Under the pieces are notes generated by a model, which was not told the DNA's origin, did no database searches, and saw only the letters and a list, made by a program, of their open reading frames with translations. A stretch of 64,000 nt of DNA from Simmondsia chinensis. Lineage: Eukaryota; Streptophyta; Magnoliopsida; Caryophyllales; Simmondsiaceae. A program made the translations under genes and the position numbers. Below are positions 55,299-64,000 of the stretch, in pieces. Position 1 is the first letter of the stretch. The number at the start of each line of letters is the position of its first letter. Where the stretch lies: contig JAGTTD010000024.1 of the NCBI GenBank assembly GCA_018398585.1, positions 8,026,071 to 8,090,070 on the forward strand, given 5' to 3'.

Positions 55299-56611
55299 TG
55301 ATGTGATTTTAAAGTGTGTTTTAAACCGTTTACTCGCAATCGTACGAGATCGTCGTAGCTTTGTCGGGAATACGGGTCGTATCCACAAGGAATCGTGTTA
55401 AGTTAGCCTTAGTGATTCACAAGCGGTTTGAATATTTGGGTTTTTGTTGTTGTTGAAATAAGTCGTTAGCTAACTTACTAAAACTAAATATAAAGTGAAT
55501 GCGATAATTCAATTGAGGTTAGTTTAGGGAGTGAATTTAGGATAGATTAACACGTATCCCATCATTATATTCCATTTCGGACTATGATTTGAAGGACTTA
55601 GGCTACAAGCTCTAAGCCTGGGTTAATATAAAAGATAGGGCTTAGGGTAATGAACTAGTCTAAAGGCATAACCTATCTTAGCACCCTAGATGTAGCATAG
55701 GTTATCTCATTAACACGACTTAATTCCTTTGTTACTCCTAATTCAATATTAACTTATATAAAAGATTGGGTTCAGGGTTGGGTACAACCTCAACCCTGAC
55801 CACGCGTGAATTCTTGTTATGTTAAGGTCTAGGCTGCAAGCACAAGACAAATCACTGCAAAGTTGGAGACCTAGTCATGGCTATAAGCACGCATACAAAA
55901 ATATCCAACAATCATGAAAAACTCCCAACAGGGGTGCGAATATAACATAACTAAACCAATCGTCAGAAGTATAATGTAAATCTGGGATACGGGCGGCTAT
56001 CCGCCCTTCATCCCTAAACTAAGAAAGTCTACTCCTCTATAGGAGATCTAAACATCATGAAATCCAAGAAAGAAAACAATAATAATAAAACTAAGGATTT
56101 GAAGACTCCCCCAATTGATGTTGACGTTGATCCTTGCTTCGATTCCCCCAGTACTCCGACCACCTGCGCTTCGGCGTTTGAGAACCCTTTGGATCTCGTA
56201 GCGGCTTCGGGAGGGAAAGAAAAGGGAGGACGTGCGGCTAGGAAAAGCGTGACAATGGCTGACTTCCCCTTCTCTATTTATAGGTGCAGGGATAGTTAGT
56301 TTCCATAACTGGGAGCTGCCGATCGATCGGTTCTTTGTGCCCCTTTTCTTGATTAAGCATCGAAGCGCTATGTAATGTACTCGATTCATCAAATTATGAT
56401 CCAATGGGTCTTTTTTTTTGCACAAGTGGTTGGGTTTCTCCAATCAGTCTTCAAAAGTGCCTCAATAATGCTTGATTTTGCCAAAATTCTTCTTTCGTCC
56501 ACTTTGATGTGTTCCACATGAAATTGTACCTGAATAACAACCGAATACACGTGTAGAGGCCGAATATATGACAAAAATGGGAAATAAAATATGTAAAAAT
56601 CATGCGTATCA
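55299..56611 (-). repeat. 3' LTR of the Athila-type element (with 104-bp deletion)
   Basis: Plus-strand edges TGATGTGATTTTAAAG and CATGCGTATCA. It lacks the segment present in the other LTR at 61,733-61,836; the joint lies at GTTAG (56,295-56,299). Minus-strand TATA box at 56,275-56,282. Confidence 0.92.
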
Positions 56612-58103
56612 ACATCCCCAAACCCACACATTGCTTGTCCTCAAGCAAGATTCTATTCAAACTAGCTACTGGTGGAAAAATCAAGTCAGGCAATTAACCG
56701 CAAAGGTCACTTGTGAAAATTATTGTTCGACCAAACTTGAGAGTATACTTGAGAGTAGCGAATCCTTATGTGACGTTATTATTGCACTAGTTCTGATTTA
56801 AGTCTCCGTTATCAAGGTCTTTTTACTAGTGAGTGATCTGAGAACTTCTCTCCCCTTCGTTTTACTTTAAAACCCTCTGACTTAAAGAAGAAATAAAGGT
56901 AATAAGTAAAGGAACAAGTCACCTAACCCTTCACCACTAATCAATAGTGAAATCAAAAGGATTTTCTTTTCTCTCTTGTTTTCCTTTTTTTTCATTTTTC
57001 TTTTTTTCTTTTTGTTAGGTGTGTCTCCCTCAGACCCATGTAACGGGTTTTCGGCCGGCAGCTCCCGATCTAGTTGGTTCAAGGTACCAAGTTTTAAGAG
57101 ACCCCTACGGACCTAATGGCTCGAGTCTTAAGGATCCACAACCTAATCCGTTAGCACATACCCTTTTTTTTAAGTGCTTATTTTGGTAACTACAAGGTTG
57201 ATTCTTCTTAAGCTTTCCCTGTGGCCCATGTAACGAGCTTTCGACCAGCAGCTCTCGACCCAGTTGGCTCAAGGTACCAAGTTTTAAGATACCCCTACGG
57301 GCTTACTTGCTCGAGACACAGGGGCTACAAGAACTAACCAGTCACTTTTTTTCAGGGGTTACTCAAGATAAAGAAATGTACAATTGATTTTAACATTGTT
57401 AGAAGTAGAATAGTGGATTCCTATTCCTAAAGTTATTACCATTATTTCGACCCAAATAGTAGGATATGTCACAAGATTAAGGGTGAAAAGTAATATTCTC
57501 ACTAACTAGTTAAAAGACAAAAATATAGTTTCAAAAGTTTGATCCAGCAATAATCTCATCTCATAAATATTCTAATCATCAAAGTAAATCTCAGACCTAG
57601 TCAATAATAAGGGTCACAAACGACCTTATACTCATTTATGCCTTAAAAAATGTAGCTAATTTAAGCCAAATGAAGCTTTAAAGGACAAACAGAAGGTCGC
57701 TCTCATCTGCCATCCCCAAACCCAAACCTTGCATTGTCCTCAATGCAAATCAACAAAAATAAATTCAAACAAGGAAAGGAAAGAGACGACCTGAGGTGTG
57801 ACATGTCTAGCGACATGTGGTGAGAAAATTCGAAGATGAAAGACGGAGGTAGCAAGCTGCAATCGAAAACATAGAAGACAGGATACTAAACAGACTTGTT
57901 AGTGGTGTTAGACATAAAAAGCGTACAAGTGTTTATTAAAAGAGAAACAAAGTTATCATAGGAGGGATAACAAATGGATCAACAATTGAATGAGAGCTCA
58001 TGCTAAAGAAAAACAAACTAAAATAAAGCTAAATATAGGTTGGGTTGCCTCTCAAGAGCGCTAAGTTTAACGTCTTCCGCCGGACGTAGTTTAGAACACG
58101 AGA
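56612..58103 (-). other. non-coding 3' region of the Athila-type element
   Basis: Contains a direct repeat of ~76 bp (57,035-57,110 and 57,225-57,300: CCCATGTAACGGGTTTTCGG, CTCAAGGTACCAAGTTTTAA) and, at 58,045-58,075 on the minus strand, TTAGCGCTCTTGAGAGGCAA then CCCAACC, which in complete relatives follows the end of pol. TTGTCCTCAAGCAAG at 56,635 and the adjoining minus-strand purine-rich GTGGGTTTGGGGATGT form the polypurine end. No coding frame supported. Confidence 0.7.
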
Positions 58104-59330
58104 TCAATCAAAATCCGAGGCAATGTCGGCCATAGAACTCAGGTTTATCCAGTAGGGACGATCCCCAAACCCAATAGCGTTTCGAGACACGTGACTATCA
58201 AGGAAGAAAACATTACCAGCATCAGGGGCACAAGTCTCCATCCTACTAGGTGTAGGTGATGAAGCACAGCTATCGACACAGACAGGGACACTATTACAAT
58301 AATCACTTTTAGTAGAATCAGGCTTATTTGATTCTACTAAAGGGTCAACATCATCTACCCTATAGCATTCCAACTCGTCCTCAGTCTCAGGGTGTCGAAC
58401 AAAGTTCGAGACCTTTAATTTGCCCTTGAGGTTTCCAAAAGAAACCTCCAACACTCCCGTCCTACAGTGAATAACAGCATCGGCTGTCGCTAGAAACGGT
58501 CGACCTAGAATAATAGGAGCGTTGCGCTTTCGCCTAGGAGCAGGGTCTATATCTAAGACAATAAAATCAACAGGGAAGACAAACTTGTCAATCTTGACAA
58601 GCACATCTTCCACTACTCCACAAGGTACCCGCTCTGTCCTATCAGCCAACTGAAGTGTAACATTAGTTGGCATAAGGTGTCCTATTCCCAGTTCCTGAAA
58701 AACTGAGTAAGGAATAAGGTTTACACTCGCTCCTAGATCTAGCAAGGCTCTACTGGAATAACGCTCTCCTAAGAAGCATGGAACCAAAAATGCCCCAAGG
58801 TCTCGAAACTTGGGTGGGGAGCCCGACTCTAAAATGCTGCTCACCTTCTCAGTGAACCGGACCTTCTTCGGGATATGTGCTTGTGCACGCTTCTTTTTGG
58901 TGCAGAGGTCCTTGAGGAACTTGGCATACATAGGAATGTATTTAATGGCTTCAATCAATGGCAAGTTGATCTTCACGTCCTTAAACACATCTATGAGCTC
59001 AGCCCTCTTTGGGTCGTCCTTCTTCTTCGGTCCCATAAGGGCCGAAGGAAAAGGGACAATGGGTTCAAAAACCCTTTCTCGTGATCCCTCCCTATCAGTA
59101 GTGGGAGGGGGAGTCACATCCTTCTCAGTTTCAACCTCAACTTCCCTAAGGTTCTCCTCTCCTGAAACCGACACAATTTGAGCTTGCTCGTGAATGAGCA
59201 AGCTAGGGTTATAACTAGTTGATCTTGTGGGGTTTGTGAGTGGTTGGGAGGGTAACCTCCCTTCCTTTATCCTATTCAGTGCGTGGGTCAACTGTCTTAT
59301 CTGGGTCTCTAATTTGGCGATAGATTACGA
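58104..59330 (-). pseudogene. Athila gag C-terminal linker and aspartic protease
   Basis: The 395-aa open frame 58,104-59,291 is uninterrupted. Upstream linker: AELIDVFKDVKINLPLIEAI, KYIPMYAKFLKDLCTKKK. Protease: FLGERYSSRALLDLGASVNL, IPYSVFQELGIGHLMPTNVT, LQLADRTERVPCGVVEDVLV, KIDKFVFPVDFIVLDID, PIILGRPFLATADAVIHCRT. The catalytic D-L-G-A form is normal for Athila. It ends in a ~90-residue serine/aspartate-rich tail with a true stop at 58,104. The upstream gag joint at about 59,330 holds one stop, so the full gag-protease frame is nearly intact. The tail may have replaced the deleted pol. Confidence 0.88.
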
Positions 59331-59345
59331 GTGAGACCGAACCAA

Positions 59346-60530
59346 TTATGTGGTGTCCTCCATAAAGTGGAGCATGCGCTCCTCGAACTGTGACATAAAT
59401 CCTGGAGGTGGAGGAGGAGGCTCATTATGAGAAACATTGGAGTGAGTTTGAACATCATACCTATACCCTCCCTTAAAAATGGGAGGGTGCACGTTACCTA
59501 CAAAGCCGGGATCTTGTTGTTTTGTGGGTTGATATTGATTGGTGTCCTGCTTCCACAAGAAGTTCGGATGATCGTGCCACCCGGGATTGTAGGTGTTGGA
59601 GAACGGGTCGCTATTTCCTGAATGTCCTTGAGCTATATGAACCTGTTTCTGTACATATTCAGGAAATTGTGATGCATATAAACAGTTAAGTATAGAATGG
59701 TCCTCACCTGAACAAATGCCACACTGAGTAGTATCACTTGATAACTCAACTGCATTGACCATGCCCACATTAGTAGGATTCACCTGTAAGTTCATAATCT
59801 GATCCATCTTCCTACTAAGGACGTCTAGTCTATGGTTGATATTATCATTGGGTGCTACTTCGTAGACACCATGTATACCCCCTCTAACCACCCCCATAGA
59901 AGAGGCTTGGTCGAGAGAGTGTTCGCTGAGGCGCTCAAATAGCGTCCATGCCTCGTCCTCTTCTTGTTGGTTAAATGCTCCCCCGCATGAAGCATTAACC
60001 ATTTGTTTGTTAGATGCGCTGAGATCATCATAAAAATTCTGAACAAGCGCCCACTTGGGTGACCCATGGTGGGGACAGCTTCTAAGAAGTTCTTTGAATC
60101 TATCCCAACTATCGTGGAATTGCTCCTAGTCCTTTTGCTCAAAATTATTTATAGCGCGCCTAATAGCCATCGTTTTGGCTTTAGGGAAAAACTTGACCAG
60201 AAAGCGTTGCTGGAGGTCATCCCAAGTGGTGATTTCACCCCTGGGTAAGGTTTGAAACCACCTCGTAGCTACATCCTTTACCGAGAATGGAAAAAGACAT
60301 AGCCGAACAGCATCAGTTGAGACACCTTGATGATGACAAGTTTCGCAAATTTCTATAAACACATCAAGGTGCTCGTATGGGCTCTCAATCGGCTTCCCAT
60401 AGAAAATGGGAAGCATGTTGATGATCTCAGGCTTAAGCTCGAAGTTAGCATTACCCATGGGTGCGACATACATTTGGGGAATGAAGTAGTCCCCAATCGT
60501 ACGTGGTGTAAAATAAGCCATAATAAAAAA
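59346..60530 (-). pseudogene. gag: Athila gag
   Basis: Frames 60,126-60,521 and 59,346-60,002 on the minus strand. Start MAYFTPRTIGDYFIPQMYVA, then FELKPEIINMLPIFYGKPIE, YEHLDVFIEICETCHHQGVS, LCLFPFSVKDVATRWFQTLP, WDDLQQRFLVKFFPKAKT, an ordinary Athila capsid. One stop near 60,125 and a frameshift around 60,000 follow (FNQQEEDEAWTLFERLSEHS). Then a zinc-knuckle-like CGICSGEDHSILNC and a glutamine/asparagine-rich end with a proline run. The preserved length suggests the product was under use until recently; it would package RNA into particles. Confidence 0.88.
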
Positions 60531-60735
60531 AATAAAAAAAATTAAAATAAAGGAAAAAAATTAAATAAATAAAAATAATAAAACAGAAAAATAAACTAAT
60601 GATTAAGTAATAGATGTTTTTTTCCTTTTTTAAACAAAGAAAATAGAAATAAAAATAAAGATAAAAATAGAAAATAACTCGTTAATTTTTAAATTAACTC
60701 AGCCTACCGATTCCCCGGCAACAGCCCCAAAAACT
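60531..60735 (-). promoter_or_regulatory. leader with tRNA-Asp-like primer-binding site
   Basis: Minus-strand TGGGGCTGTTGCCGGGGAAT at about 60,709-60,728 resembles the TGGCGCCGTTGCCGGGGA site (tRNA-Asp type) of Athila elements, with two changes. The stretch to 60,530 is A/T-rich leader. Confidence 0.75.
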
Positions 60736-61712
60736 TGATGTGATTTTAAAGTTTGTTTTAAACCGTTTACTCGCAAGTGTACGAGATCGTCGTAGCTTTT
60801 TCAGGTATACGGTTTGTATCCACAGGGAATCATATTAAGTTAGACTTAGTGATTAACAAGCGGTTTGAATTTTTGGGTTTTTGTTGTTGTTGAAATAAAT
60901 CGTTAGCTAAATTACTAAAATTGAATATAAAGTGAATGCGATAATTCAATTGAGGTTAGTTTAGGGAGTGAATTTAGGGTAGATTAACACGTATCCCGTC
61001 ATTATATTCTATTTCGGACGATGATTTGAAGGACTTAGACTACAAGCTCTAAGCCTGGGTTAATATAAGAGTTAGGGTTTAGGGTAATGAACTAGTCTAA
61101 AGGCATAACCTATCTTAGCACCCTAGATGTAGCATAGGTTATCGCATTATCACTACTTAATTCCTTTGTTACTCCTAATTCAATATTAACTTATATAAAA
61201 GACTGGATTCAGGGTTGGGTACAACCTCAACCCTGACCACGCGTGAATTCCTGTTATGTTATGGTCTAGGCTACAAGCACAAGACAAATTACTGCAAAGT
61301 TGGAGACCTAGTCATGGCTACAAGCACACATACAAAAATATCCAACAATCATGAAAAACTCCCAACAGGGGTGCGAATATAACATAACTAAACTAATCGT
61401 CAGAAGTATAATATAAAACTGGGATACGGGCGGCTACCCGCCCTTCATCCCTAAACTCAGAAAGTCTACTCCTCCATAGGAGATCTAAACATCATGAAAT
61501 CCAAGAAAGAAAACAATAATAATAAAACTAAGGATTTGAAGACTCTCCCAATTGATGCTGACGTTGATCCTTGCTTTGATTCCCCCAGTACTCCAACCAC
61601 CTGCGCTTCGGCGTTTGAGAACCCTTTGGATCTCGTAGGGACTTCGGGAGGGAAAGAAAAGGGAGGACGCGCCGCCAGGAAAAGCGTGGCAAAGGCTGAC
61701 TTCCCCTTCTCT

Positions 61713-61720
61713 ATTTATAG
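61713..61720 (-). promoter_or_regulatory. TATA box of the Athila-type 5' LTR
   Basis: Minus-strand TATAAATA in GCGCCTATAAATAGAGAAGG; the same box in the other LTR at 56,275-56,282. Confidence 0.75.
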
Positions 61721-61757
61721 GCGCAGGGATAGTTAGGGTTCCGTACGGAACCATCCC

Positions 61758-61875
61758 GATCGATTGGGAATAATACCCGATCGATCGGCCGTCCTGATCG
61801 ATCGGTGCTTTTGGCCAATCGATCGGCAAGCTCTCGGTTAGTTTCCATAACCGGGAGCTGCCGATCGATCGGTTC
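61758..61875 (-). promoter_or_regulatory. array of GATCGATCGG palindromes upstream of the TATA box
   Basis: Five sites of the form (C/T)CGATCGATYGG: near 61,758, 61,783, 61,797, 61,817 and 61,863. Each holds the palindrome CGATCG or ATCGAT. The array begins ~40 bp upstream of the TATA box on the coding strand, where U3 activator sites usually lie. Binding factor unknown; function inferred from position. Confidence 0.5.
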
Positions 61876-62279
61876 TTTGAGCCCCTTTTCTTGATTAAGC
61901 ATCGAAGCGCTATGTAATGTACTCGATTCATCAAATTATGATCCAATGGGTCTTTTTTTCTGCACAAGTGGTTGGATTTCTCCAATCAGTCTTCAAAAGT
62001 GCCTCAATAATGCTTGATTTTGCCAGAATTCTTCTTTCGTCCGCTTTGATGTGTTCCACATGAAAATGTACCTGAATAACAACCGAATACACATGTAGAG
62101 GCCGAATATATGACAAAAATGGGAAATAAAATATGTAAAAATCATGCGTATCAAATATCAATATACTTCAGACGAAACATCCTCCCTAAAGCTAGCCTCC
62201 ATATTGAGAATAAAAAAAGAAAAATATGGTAATTAGATTAATAAGCCAAAGCATCCTCAATACATGCAATAACTATTTT

Positions 62280-62745
62280 CTAATGATTCCCTATATAACG
62301 AAACTCTTCAAGAAGGAAGATAGGAAGATAAGCTCGAGTAGCTAGATTACATACTTCTAGACCAATGATTAAATAAACTGAAATATTACGACATAAGACT
62401 AGCCCGTTGCTAATCCCTACAATTTCCTTATCTCCTGAGAAGAATCCCAAAGACTCGGGACGAACACAACTTAAGAAATAAGGTGTAGCTAAAGAGTGCA
62501 GCTCCACATCCTCGACATGAGAAGGCTAGTAACCATTCTGTATAATTACATTGTTAGTAGGTCATCTAAAGCAGCTAGAAATTGTTTCTTTATGAAGTCT
62601 TCTTGGGAAAAGAGCTGGTATCAGAATCAGGAAACAGCATGACATTGGCATATGATCTTAGCTAAAAGCCATGAAAGTATCACGAAGAGAATATCTTAAG
62701 GAAAGATTTCCGTAGCTAATTGAGACAACGAAGTAAGAAAGAGTT
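62280..62745 (-). pseudogene. F-box protein pseudogene, copy 2
   Basis: From 62,725 leftwards LRKSFLKIFS corresponds, out of frame, to LPEDILF of copy 1. Next, YQLFSQEDFIKKQFLAALDD ends the F-box domain. The frame 62,280-62,507 gives MELHSLATPYFLSCVRPESL, GFFSGDKEIVGISNGLVLC and CNLATRAYLPI, matching the start of plant F-box-associated domains (SNGLVLC then NPATR-type). F-box proteins select substrates for SCF ubiquitin ligases. Several frameshifts and the lack of the remaining ~200 residues mark it as a fragment. Confidence 0.7.
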
Positions 62746-62776
62746 AGAGAATAGTTAACATAGTTTAAACAAATGG

Positions 62777-62872
62777 GACACACACACATACACACACCCG
62801 CACCTCTATACCCATATCCACCCACCCACACACATACACACACACACACATATATATATATACACACACACA
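62777..62872. repeat. CA/TA microsatellite cluster
   Basis: CACACACATACACACACCCG and later CACACATATATATATATACACACA. Corresponds to the TA-rich stretch at 39,400-39,690 and 40,360-40,440 of copy 1. Confidence 0.9.
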
Positions 62873-63091
62873 TAGAGGAAGCCATAATAAGGAAAAGAAG
62901 AAAAGGGGGAAAAAATAAAAAGTAAAGCCACTTTCCAGACGAATAAAATTCGTTTCAAAAGTGAGGGGCTAATATGTTTATGATGGTATTCCTTAGAGGC
63001 GTTTTGGCAAAGGATCCATACTATAACGACGCAATAAAGCATGCAATCTAATAACTCTACGCATTTAATTCATTAATAAAATCATACAACG

Positions 63092-63265
63092 CCTTGCCTT
63101 ATATAACCCCTAGTCCTATATAATGCCCAGCCCTATATAATGCCCGCTCCTATATAATCCAAGTCCCATATAAGGCCCAGCCCCATATATCGCCTAATTC
63201 TTTATAACGCCCAGTCCTATATAATGCCCACTACCATATGATGCCTTATCCTATATAACGCCCAA
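63092..63265 (-). repeat. ~19-bp minisatellite, copy 2
   Basis: About nine degenerate units of CCTATATAATGCCCAGY on the plus strand; complement of the GGCGTTATATAGGACTA units at 39,117-39,240. Confidence 0.88.
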
Positions 63266-63560
63266 TTTACTTCCAGTAAGCCATGTAGAATATGTGATAA
63301 GCTTGAACAGTCTTGCAAAAATGGGATACACATCCACCCGATGCTTATCTTTTAAGCAGAAGTAAACAACACTTGTCAACCTTTCCTTCCAGCTAATACA
63401 CCTAAGCTACCCAAATACTCATCTATAAAATAACAACAAGATTGAAATGAGAAGGACAACAAGTAAAGATAAGGGACAAAGGGATCTAGGTAATCTCTTT
63501 ATAAAGTTTGAGTTTAGCTTGTCCTACCCTATCAAACACATCGCAGACAGTTGGTAGTTA

Positions 63561-64000
63561 TAACAATTGAGAGTTAGAAGTTACGGTGCCTTTTTTATAC
63601 ACCTTTAGAACAACAAACTACTTATACAAAAAGTAAAATATATTTGTCATTGAACCAGCCATAGCCATCCGCACATGCCATGTGTCCAAGTGCAATGTGA
63701 CGATGTCGGATAGCCCATCCAACGGACTAAAACAAGAAGGTCTCTTCCAGCCATTTGTCCCAAATATGGGACATTAAGCAGATCAGAACACAAACAGGTC
63801 AATAAGGTCTCTTTGAAGAATTACGGGAATGTACAGATAGATTCTTTGATCGGAAATGTCAACCCTTGATACTTTAATTAAATTGATTGTAGCGACACTG
63901 CCAACGTCAGCAACGTCAGCATCTCGGTGGAAACTAACGTGACTGAAGGTCAACCATTTGATGCGTTCGCGGAATATGTGTCTTGTTAATCTCCTTACAC
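63561..64000. other. non-coding end of window
   Basis: No gene, LTR or repeat relation recognised. The last ~100 bp contain AACGTCAGCAACGTCAGC, a short local repeat. Confidence 0.45.

Larger units (their letters stand above)
60736..62153 (-). repeat. 5' LTR of the Athila-type element, with GATCGATCGG array
   Basis: Plus-strand edges TGATGTGATTTTAAAG and CATGCGTATCA. Carries the full 104-bp segment with repeated GATCGATCGG palindromes at 61,758-61,875 and a minus-strand TATA box at 61,713-61,720. Transcription of the element would start just left of that box. Confidence 0.92.
55294..62158 (-). mobile_element. non-autonomous Athila-type Ty3/gypsy element (gag-protease only), AATAT target duplication
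   Basis: LTRs at 55,299-56,611 and 60,736-62,153 with AATAT directly outside both ends (55,294-55,298 and 62,154-62,158). Between them on the minus strand are a primer site, gag, a linker and protease, then a conserved-looking non-coding stretch and the polypurine tract. No RT, RNase H or integrase motif occurs on either strand in the 1.5 kb after protease. Total 6.9 kb. Protease and gag wording (DLGASVNLIPYS, GRPFLATADAVI, IGDYFIPQMY) are of the Athila group. It presumably used enzymes from a complete relative. Confidence 0.9.
62200..63560 (-). repeat. inverted duplication, copy 2 (F-box pseudogene and upstream region)
   Basis: Matches 38,790-40,980 in reverse. It lacks the MITE and hAT-like insertions of copy 1, so it shows the earlier arrangement. 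The Athila-type element lies just left of it. Confidence 0.85.

Noticed and set aside
58104..59291. Host aspartic protease gene
   Set aside because: Wording (DLGASVNLIPYS, GRPFLATADAVI), order after gag and flanking LTRs show it is an Athila protease.
61758..61875. CRISPR-like array
   Set aside because: Spacing is irregular, the repeats are short palindromes, and the context is a plant LTR.
62658..63042. Cysteine/valine-rich minus-strand peptides as membrane proteins
   Set aside because: They are translations of CA/TA microsatellites.

Overview
This window is retrotransposon-dominated nuclear DNA from a flowering plant. The evidence is the mix of Ty1/copia, Ty3/gypsy chromovirus, Tat and Athila elements, most with the initiator-tRNA-Met primer site TGGTATCAGAGC typical of plants, short elements whose 3' halves look like the angiosperm SINE 'Angio-domain', hAT-type MITEs and F-box gene debris. 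I cannot name the species. No intact host gene, tRNA or CRISPR array was found. Nearly every open frame is a piece of a mobile element.

Layout. 1-0.95 kb: part of a foldback repeat. 0.96-4.9 kb: decayed Tat-lineage gypsy body without LTRs. 5.5-10.3 kb: internally deleted copia element with a GACAC target duplication, holding two SINE insertions. 10.3-15.5 kb: copia fragments, a relative of the 5.5-kb LTR, and another LTR/primer-site scar. 15.5-29.9 kb: full-length but decayed Tat element with two RNase H regions and an antisense accessory gene encoding a plant mobile domain, itself hit by a hAT MITE. 30.9-34.0 kb: small gag-only element in a partial LTR-internal-LTR-internal-LTR tandem. 34.1-35.3 kb: minus-strand copia gag, primer site and LTR. 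35.4-38.8 kb: low-copy-looking DNA with a SINE, a possible 3' exon and a tRNA-type SINE candidate. 38.8-41.0 kb: an F-box pseudogene with its upstream region. 41.2-47.4 kb: a spliced coiled-coil reading frame split by a 5.4-kb chromovirus with GAACT target duplication. 48.4-54.9 kb: a 60-bp minisatellite broken by a SINE and by a 6.0-kb minus-strand chromovirus with GATTA target duplication. 55.3-62.2 kb: a 6.9-kb Athila-type element with AATAT target duplication that keeps gag and protease but has no reverse transcriptase, RNase H or integrase. 62.2-63.6 kb: a second F-box copy, inverted relative to the first.

The most interesting items are: (i) SINEs that fuse a 5S rRNA-derived head to an Angio-domain-like tail, at least three copies plus one tail fragment, two with clear ~18-19 bp target duplications; (ii) the gag-protease-only Athila derivative, with an array of GATCGATCGG palindromes just upstream of its TATA box that has been deleted from the other LTR; (iii) the antisense plant-mobile-domain gene in the Tat element; (iv) the ~22-kb-separated inverted F-box duplication with its TATATAGG-type minisatellite; (v) the reading frame that becomes continuous when the chromovirus is removed in thought. 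Several long G or C homopolymers, one of 46 G inside a reverse transcriptase, may be sequencing or assembly artefacts.
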